From positions 1,247,720 to 1,311,719 of the forward strand of contig NC_133331.1 of NCBI RefSeq assembly GCF_042186555.1: a DNA stretch of 64,000 nt, in the 5' to 3' direction. The position numbers were made by a program, and so were the translations under genes. Positions 62,376 to 64,000 of this stretch are shown here, piece by piece (the stretch's first letter is position 1; every line of letters starts with the position of its first letter). The stretch is from Aquarana catesbeiana. Its lineage: Eukaryota; Chordata; Amphibia; Anura; Ranidae. Under the pieces are notes generated by a model. The model was not told the origin of the DNA, ran no database searches, and saw only the letters and a list, made by a program, of their open reading frames with translations.

Positions 62376-63921
62376 AGCAGCTACAAATACTGTAGCTGCT
62401 GACTTTTAAAACATGGACACTTACCTGTCCAGGGCGCCCGCGATGTCGGCACCCGAGGCCGAAGCGTCTCTCCGTCCTCGGGTGCTGCCGCCTCCATCTT
62501 CGGTAAGGGAATCAGGAAGTAAAGCCGTGCGGCTTCACTTCCCGGTTCCCTACTGCGCATGCGTGAGTCGCGCAGCGCAATACGGATGGTCCCTGCTGCC
62601 TCTGGGACCCGTGTGTTTCCCAGCAGGCAGCGGGGAGGGAGCAGGAAGTGGCGTAAATAACTGCAGATTCTGCGGCTATCTATGCCGGAAGTGGGTACAG
62701 ATACCTGTAATATACAGGTATCTGTACCCCCCTCCCCCCTGAAAGGTGCCAACTGTGTCACCGGAGGGGGGGAGGAATCTGATGAGTGGAAGTTCCACTT
62801 TTGGGTGGAACTCCACTTTAACAGGAGAATTGCTAGAGAAATGTACTTAACAGAGGAGCTGTGATTGATTAGTGTAGTCTGCTCAGTGTGCTCAGCTGCT
62901 GGTTAGTTCTGTCTCTGGCCTCCTCTGTATCCAGGCAACCTAGGAAGGTTCTGGATGAACAGGTGTCTGAATATTAATACCACTCTAGTCAATCCCAGGG
63001 AGGGTGGCCCTGAAGGATGCTGGCAGAGGGTATTTATTCTTTGGATACACTGAGCATGAGGTCTCTCCTGGAGAGGAGAGTTCCAGTCTGGGAAGGGCAC
63101 ACTGCCATGCGGCCTCAGGTGGGCGACCTGGAGTCAGAGATAGAGACCCTGAGAGCTGGGTGAGGGGCTGTTTATTGAAGATCTGGTCGCATGGAAGTTG
63201 GAAGGAGGCTATCAGCTGTCCCTGGACATTTTGTGAGTAAACAACCTAAAGGATCTATAGACTTGTGCTCTTACTCCCTTCTGTTCTGCTATATAGTCAG
63301 CTGGAGGTCCAGACTAGGGAACATTGGCTGGTGTTCTGAAGAGCTTTGTCCGGTTACTACTACTACTAAGGCTCCTGTACAGTCCTTTGTTGCCAAGGAG
63401 AAATCTTTTATCTGCTTTCAGCAAGGACTTGACCAGAGCTTTACTAAGAGATCAGTGAGATGTCCTCAGTTGTGAATAGTTCTATTTCTTGGAGTATCCC
63501 ACTAAATCCAAGTTCTCCAAAAATAAAACAACAAAATCAACAATCCCCAGAATGATCATTGAAGACAATGAGACTACCAAGGCTACCTTGTGCTTGGCTG
63601 CGGAGAAAAAGTGAGGAAGACCTGGGCAAAAGTCCAGCGGCTCCTTCGGGATTAGCGCTACATTTGTTTCCTTCATTCAGATGGCAATGAGGATAGAAGT
63701 TAATATCCTCCATAAAGAATGATTGTCTTTCATACAATACGGCACATTATGTCCTTGCTGTTCCCTTTTATCAATGATGTAACCAGGTAATAAAGACATT
63801 ATTGGCACAAGGCCAGAATCAATACTCACTGTGCCAAGATCCAGGAGCTGTGGAGTTGCCCATCCTCATCTTCAGAGAGGGACCCTCTAAGCTTCTGCAC
63901 CGCCTGCTGGACAACTAAAGG
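42024..63921 (-). CDS. TPRG1L: TPRG1/TPRG1L-family gene, 3' part: four exons (gene-level entry)
   Basis: Exons in transcript order are 63830-63921, 55334-55510, 51722-51878 and 42024-42218. All have AG/GT borders, phases 0 to 2 to 2 to 0 join cleanly, and the last exon ends at a natural TGA. The family signature is continuous: SSWILAQISHWGTERE, then RIPLNFIDTV, MALNKREG, WDKLRAPPSF, WWNPWTEDL, LEQFKEKLL, SPLPGRANGALIL, and a C-terminus LGYAKPRWGFGF. TPRG1L (Mover) is a vertebrate presynaptic, calmodulin-binding phosphoprotein with an hSac2-type domain; the role of TPRG1 is poorly known. Several positions (LNKREG, the WDK motif, SPLPG-x-ANG) resemble TPRG1L more than TPRG1. The strongly changed C-terminus and the linkage to P3H3 suggest a third paralogue, so the symbol is provisional. 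Confidence 0.88.
42219..43009. other. TPRG1L: TPRG1-like last intron, unique-looking part
   Basis: A poly-C/G run lies at 42601-42612. No other feature is recognised. Confidence 0.4.
43010..43570. repeat. Minisatellite, about 20-bp unit GATCTATTGTTGCTGGGGA
   Basis: About 25 moderately diverged copies. Confidence 0.93.
43606..44515. repeat. Minisatellite, 38-bp unit
   Basis: Copies of GGGTGGAACCAAGGGACGGT plus GCTCGGAGGTGGGTAGG. The left half of the array carries GGGACGGT and the right half GGGGTGGT, with a mixed zone at 43990-44260, so homogenisation has been regional. Confidence 0.97.
44516..45610. other. TPRG1L: TPRG1-like intron, unrecognised
   Basis: It contains a segment at 44800-44945 (CTTTATTGATAACACACACT...AAACGTGTTTCAG...GGGCTTAGTCAT) resembling the ends of GACGCGTTTC-class hairpin repeats. 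It has a T-run at 45038-45047. No exon found. Confidence 0.4.
45611..47877. repeat. 2.27-kb ATCC tetranucleotide array with GTCT interruptions
   Basis: CCATCCATCC tracts of 3-11 units are separated by GTCT, GTCA, CTCT and GTAT variants. Stop codons cannot arise from these words, so three frames of about 750 aa on the plus strand and several on the minus strand are open; none is a gene. A unique variant order (GTCCCC, GTATCC, CCGTCC, AAGTCT) occurs twice, 748 bp apart. Confidence 0.99.
47878..48180. other. TPRG1L: Spacer between ATCC array and Tc1
   Basis: Ordinary sequence ending at the TA target of the Tc1 insertion (48179-48180). Confidence 0.4.
48411..49468. repeat. Minisatellite inside Tc1 (TATATAGAGAGTGTATATAG)
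   Basis: About 33 copies of GTATATAGAGAGTGTATATA plus GTATATATGGA, in two forms: with and without an extra GGGGGTATATAT segment. It is flanked by imperfect direct copies of GCTCATGTGGTA (48407 and 49488). It is stop-free on the minus strand, giving the 356-394-aa YTPYILYTLSIYS frames. Confidence 0.97.
49526..49744. mobile_element. PIF/Harbinger-like MITE nested in the Tc1
   Basis: Termini GGCTCGGTTCACAC and GTGTGAACCGAGGC are inverted repeats flanked by TAA on both sides (49523-49525 and 49745-49747). The 3-bp TWA target duplication fits PIF/Harbinger. The inside has many CGACTTG words and a perfect 32-bp palindrome at 49547-49578. Confidence 0.8.
49832..51290 (+). pseudogene. Tc1 transposase pseudogene, interrupted by a self-derived minisatellite
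   Basis: The product would cut and paste the element. It starts MGKTKDLSEDVREKIVDLHK, with helix-turn-helix DNA-binding domains. It shifts frame near 50014, then carries KVLWSDETKIQLFG (first catalytic Asp), NADYDPKNIIPTVTH, a roughly 480-bp array, GGGNMMIWG, another frameshift, WVFQHDNDPKHIAKAT (second Asp), and QSPDFNPIENLWREMK (final acidic residue). A premature stop follows at 51172, and the C-terminal tail (TYKKRLTSVITNKG) continues in another frame to about 51290. All three catalytic-region motifs survive, so decay is recent. Confidence 0.93.
50370..50852 (+). repeat. 19-bp minisatellite grown from transposase codons
   Basis: About 25 copies of CATCATCCCTACAGTCACA and 16-17-bp shortened forms. 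The unit equals the native transposase sequence at this site (codons for I-I-P-T-V-T-H), and the reading frame resumes with GGGNMMIWG directly after the array. Confidence 0.95.
51722..51878 (-). CDS. TPRG1L: TPRG1-like exon encoding WDK...WWNPWTEDL
   Basis: This exon has 157 nt, acceptor tctctctccag and donor CCAG|gtaaag. With the previous exon it reads LNKREGNALQVKWDKLRAPP, then SWWNPWTEDLSYINL and EDLKDMCQ. R/W-WNPW followed by an acidic turn is the most conserved motif of the family. The exon lies only about 200 bp from the right end of a Tc1 element, so that insertion narrowly missed it. Confidence 0.9.
51880..52471. other. TPRG1L: TPRG1-like intron, unrecognised
   Basis: No exon or transposon ends recognised. 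Confidence 0.4.
52472..53691. repeat. Minisatellite, 9/18-bp unit CCCAGTGACCCCAGTAAT
   Basis: About 130 nine-base words CCCAGTGAC, CCCAGTGAT and CCCAGTAAT in shifting order, with four occurrences of a longer block marked by CCAATGACCCAAGTGATC. Because the unit is a multiple of three, frames of 421-537 aa (SDPSNP, VIPVTP, GSLGLL) stay open on both strands. These are not genes. Confidence 0.98.
53692..55333. other. TPRG1L: TPRG1-like intron with minor repeats
   Basis: It contains a hairpin at about 54335-54390 (AATGTCACACAGTGACATT), poly-C runs at 53971-53985 and 54212-54223, and a GGCCAATTT/TTTGGCC palindrome near 54390-54420. No exon found. Confidence 0.45.
55334..55510 (-). CDS. TPRG1L: TPRG1-like exon encoding the ISHW...YPKMALN core
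   Basis: This exon has 177 nt, acceptor tgtcctctacag and donor AACAA|gtaagt. It encodes ISHWGTEREVLVF, CERSLLICYYNFLEMGSC, RIPLNFIDTV and ending YPKMALN. The pattern HW-x-x-ERE-x-L, then LLICYY and RIPL, is the core beta-rich part of the hSac2-type domain in TPRG1 and TPRG1L. Confidence 0.9.
55952..56035. repeat. Near-perfect palindrome, GACGCGTTTC class
   Basis: The arms ACGCGTTTCGGCTAAGAAGC and GCTTCTTAGCCGAAACGCGT extend further through CTTTATCAAAGCA / TGCTTTGATGAAGG, with almost no loop. AATAAAGGATTTTTATT follows within 40 bp. It is the same class as 4230-4407. Confidence 0.8.
56275..56290. other. Target-site duplication, left copy
   Basis: AAAAGTCAGCAGCTAC; it matches 62369-62384 exactly. 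Its leading A residues are ambiguous with the poly(A) tail at the right copy. Confidence 0.93.
56417..57415 (+). CDS. L1-like ORF1 (RNA-binding chaperone-type protein)
   Basis: The frame is open from 56363 to TGA at 57413-57415. Basic and Ala/Pro-rich N-terminus (GKKKAFGAPRG, then alanine runs), a predicted coiled coil (about ISLIRHDMDKFRSRFVEAES through LEDITSADSRNLRALQLQVK), then an RRM-like start RRNNLRIIGLPEKTEG and a C-terminal domain with VVERAHRIP and LLNFRDRDKILAAARDK. This is the L1 ORF1 plan: trimerising RNA-binding protein that packages the element's RNA. No ATG exists before 56636. I place the start at CTG 56417, in context ACC-CTG-G followed by GKKK, because L1 ORF1 proteins often begin Met-Gly-Lys-Lys. 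Starting at ATG 56636 would remove the basic N-terminus. Confidence 0.85.
   Translation: MGKKKAFGAPRGPTISPGRLRSSTVPAVSTTTPAASAASAAAALGSVKPAKPAAVVVPAAAAAILPPRLPIPNMSVSTQTLPDPSPPVASHAASHAELLAAIKAGNEKVMVKIDHLASDISLIRHDMDKFRSRFVEAESRISQLEDITSADSRNLRALQLQVKALQDKSIDTENRMRRNNLRIIGLPEKTEGNKPAEFVESFLISLLDLPAMPPTFVVERAHRIPPTPPAPGNPPRPLLLRLLNFRDRDKILAAARDKQELRFNNAKIMLFPDYSPEVQQRRRAFTEVRRRLRDKGLKFSLLYPSKLRVADGDRTFFFTNPEAAISWLDGRG
57416..58252 (+). other. LINE inter-ORF spacer with four poly-T tracts
   Basis: The 837-bp spacer is long for an L1-type element. It contains T29 (57424-57452), T32 (57726-57757), T20 (57796-57815) and T16 (57966-57981), plus a TAGTCTACTA triplication at about 57470-57497. No coding capacity. 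Confidence 0.85.
58253..62014 (+). CDS. L1-like ORF2: AP endonuclease and reverse transcriptase, intact
   Basis: 1253 aa, no stop or frameshift. Residues 1-235 are an APE-type endonuclease: SWNVRGLNS, QETHL (about 43), MGDFNSTI (about 145) and SDHSPLVIE (about 228) keep the catalytic residues. About 450-780 are the reverse transcriptase: KAPGPDGLPIEFYR, RPIALLNNDLKILTKLLATR, QTGFMPKRST, LDIEKAFDTVEW, GTRQGCPLSPALFALAIEP and the active site LYADDMVLF (about 698). A cysteine-rich motif CWRCSYTPGDFSHIFWHC (about 1124) closes the C-terminal region, as in L1/Tx1-clade proteins. ATG 58253 is the first in frame. The protein nicks target DNA and reverse-transcribes its own RNA. Nothing visible is missing, so it may be competent. 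Confidence 0.95.
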   Translation: MATSLAETFSVLSWNVRGLNSKFKRALLMRYLKTHSPHFILLQETHLTGSKVLTLKKPWIQRAIHATYSSYARGVSILIHKKFPCVIEDVCTDPQGKFAMVVFSHWSQRYIIINVYIPPPFTHDLLYKVLEKAAPFYPAKLLVMGDFNSTISPDLDRPVPSKNYSSELSIWAQAMGLQEIWRWKHPAIRAYSCFSASHRTASRIDLAFSNSILLTDVIGAKYLPSGLSDHSPLVIELRSPARRDAALWRLGAQWISHPEVADTIPPRLVEFWELNEGSSTPQTVWDTFKAYTRGQYISIIASVKKQQGRETYRLQQMVEDQTLIYSTDPTAAHFDALNAARSSLNLHLTEVTRLDMHKGRQRLFEQGDKNGRFLAMLAQHEYPSTVVSGLRSSTGDKVTSQVEILQMFKAFYQTLYTSALPPDFQPEMLQNLLDPLALGWLSNEERESLVRPISALEVLKIIRSFPLGKAPGPDGLPIEFYRAHAAFLAPILAQLYTLCLSKGDLPLSMHQAYLTLIHKDLKDPELCASYRPIALLNNDLKILTKLLATRLYPLLPSVIDSDQTGFMPKRSTDVNLRRLFTNIHAQHNNSGTRAIALLDIEKAFDTVEWPFLWETLRRMGFPLRFISWLQVIYRCPISSIRLGSRLSTPFQLFRGTRQGCPLSPALFALAIEPVAEALRTSPHIKGLRIGMLEERVALYADDMVLFLGDAGPSLQGALSLLNTFSMVTGLRVNWPKSTLFPIDQAAKLTSSPDSPLKWVDSFKYLGVCVSAQASDFLKLNLDPVVGDMKAKLKAWNNLPLSVWGRVNLLKMKVIPKFIYLFRHSPQWFPKSFFTKLNQRFSEFLWGSLPPRYKLTTLMRPLSQGGMAFPDCYKYFLATQLVTVVWWLNPDKTNVASALEATVAGSWESLQYLIYRGPCAPHLLTPSMLTTLRAWKMGLAIEKHSQMGISPNTPLWLNPNLPHFYKSIDPQIWTRYGIKLISQVVSCTSLLSFCQLSSQYNLPQHYQFRYLQLSHAFEAQFPRSSCILIQSKLETTLRSGCTKKPISHIYQHLIYESLPPLDGLLSRWQRDIPALSGEDWDGVWDFPFSSLVSIRDKLVQFKIVHRAYFTPHRLHLINPAHSPKCWRCSYTPGDFSHIFWHCPKIQQFWGGVLGLINKIASTNLPLSMEICMLGLIKKLVPAVAKRTMIGLLLFYARKTITFQWKKPYPPTNVQWKRLVNDNLPLYKDTYLNRGCQLKFNKVWSGWLEEMNIAY
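62015..62372 (+). other. LINE 3'UTR, T39 tract, AATAAA and A37 tail
   Basis: It contains T39 at 62194-62232, AATAAA at 62321-62326 and the A tract 62336-62372. A U tract upstream of a poly(A) tail of equal length could pair with it. Confidence 0.9.
62369..62384. other. Target-site duplication, right copy
   Basis: AAAAGTCAGCAGCTAC, directly after the A tract of the LINE. The downstream MITE sequence continues uninterrupted. Confidence 0.93.
62821..63829. other. TPRG1L: TPRG1-like intron, unrecognised
   Basis: No confident exon or element ends. The frames here are short and without recognisable motifs. Confidence 0.4.
63830..63921 (-). CDS. TPRG1L: TPRG1-like internal exon (most upstream in window)
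   Basis: This exon has 92 nt, acceptor ctcttccaatag and donor GCACA|gtgagt, phase 0 in and 2 out. It reads PLVVQQAVQKLRGSLSEDED and ends QLHSSWILA. The end matches the conserved segment GSWLLT that precedes the D/S-HW motif in TPRG1 proteins. The N-terminal exon or exons lie beyond the right edge. Confidence 0.85.
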
Positions 63922-64000
63922 CTATTGGAAGAGAGAACGAGAGACATCAGGAAATCGGAGATTAGGTGTTCCATGAACATGATTGTGGACAGAAAGAAGA

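Larger units (their letters stand above)
56242..62820 (+). mobile_element. TTAA-flanked MITE interrupted by the L1-like insertion
   Basis: The left piece 56242-56290 starts TTAAAGCGGAG. The right piece 62373-62820 ends CTCCACTTTAA, the inverted counterpart. TTAA borders and short inverted ends are the pattern of non-autonomous piggyBac-like elements (inference). The uninterrupted element would be about 0.5 kb. The right piece matches 37720-37919. Confidence 0.7.

Noticed and set aside
1..64000. CRISPR arrays, tRNA, rRNA or bacterial-type operons
   Set aside because: Tandem arrays here have no unique spacers and the genes are spliced eukaryotic genes; I saw no tRNA cloverleaf or rRNA sequence.

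Overview
The window is nuclear DNA from a vertebrate, most likely an anuran and probably a ranoid frog. The evidence is split genes with GT-AG introns, dense Tc1, hAT-like, PIF/Harbinger-like, TTAA-flanked and LINE repeats of amphibian type, and no bacterial-style gene packing. The species call is inference. Nearly all long open frames here are artefacts of stop-free tandem repeats. The real host coding content is about 1.7 kb, in eleven exons of two genes on the minus strand.

Gene 1 (3479-23229, minus) is the 5' half of P3H3, the collagen prolyl 3-hydroxylase family member. Seven exons join in phase without a stop to about 369 residues: signal peptide, CRTAP/leprecan-type helical repeats, and four CxxxC motifs. 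The catalytic 2-oxoglutarate/iron domain should lie beyond the left edge. Gene 2 (42024-63921, minus) is the 3' part of a TPRG1/TPRG1L-family gene (hSac2-type domain, related to the presynaptic protein Mover). Four exons run to the natural stop, and the first exon(s) lie beyond the right edge. In mammals TPRG1 sits near TP63 and P3H2, and TPRG1L near TP73. A TPRG1-like gene directly upstream of P3H3 therefore looks like a further piece of the same ancient paralogous block.

Layout. 1-23 kb: P3H3, whose introns hold LINE and Tc1 relics, palindromic MITEs and usually a private minisatellite. 23.5-29.6 kb: a 6.1-kb G/C-skewed minisatellite with higher-order structure that starts about 230 bp upstream of the P3H3 start codon. 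29.6-41.7 kb: intergenic DNA with more minisatellites and an L2/CR1-like reverse transcriptase relic. 42-64 kb: the TPRG1-like gene. Its introns contain a 2.3-kb ATCC array, a complete but decayed Tc1 element (48181-51513) with two internal tandem expansions and a nested MITE, an 18-bp-unit array, and a full-length L1-like retrotransposon (56291-62372). That retrotransposon has an uninterrupted 1253-aa ORF2, an open ORF1, a poly(A) tail and a 16-bp target-site duplication, and it sits inside a TTAA-flanked MITE.

About 22 kb, a third of the window, is tandem repeat in roughly twenty unrelated families. The most distinctive observations are the P3H3/TPRG1-like linkage, the Tc1 whose own transposase codons became a minisatellite, and the apparently young nested L1-like element.
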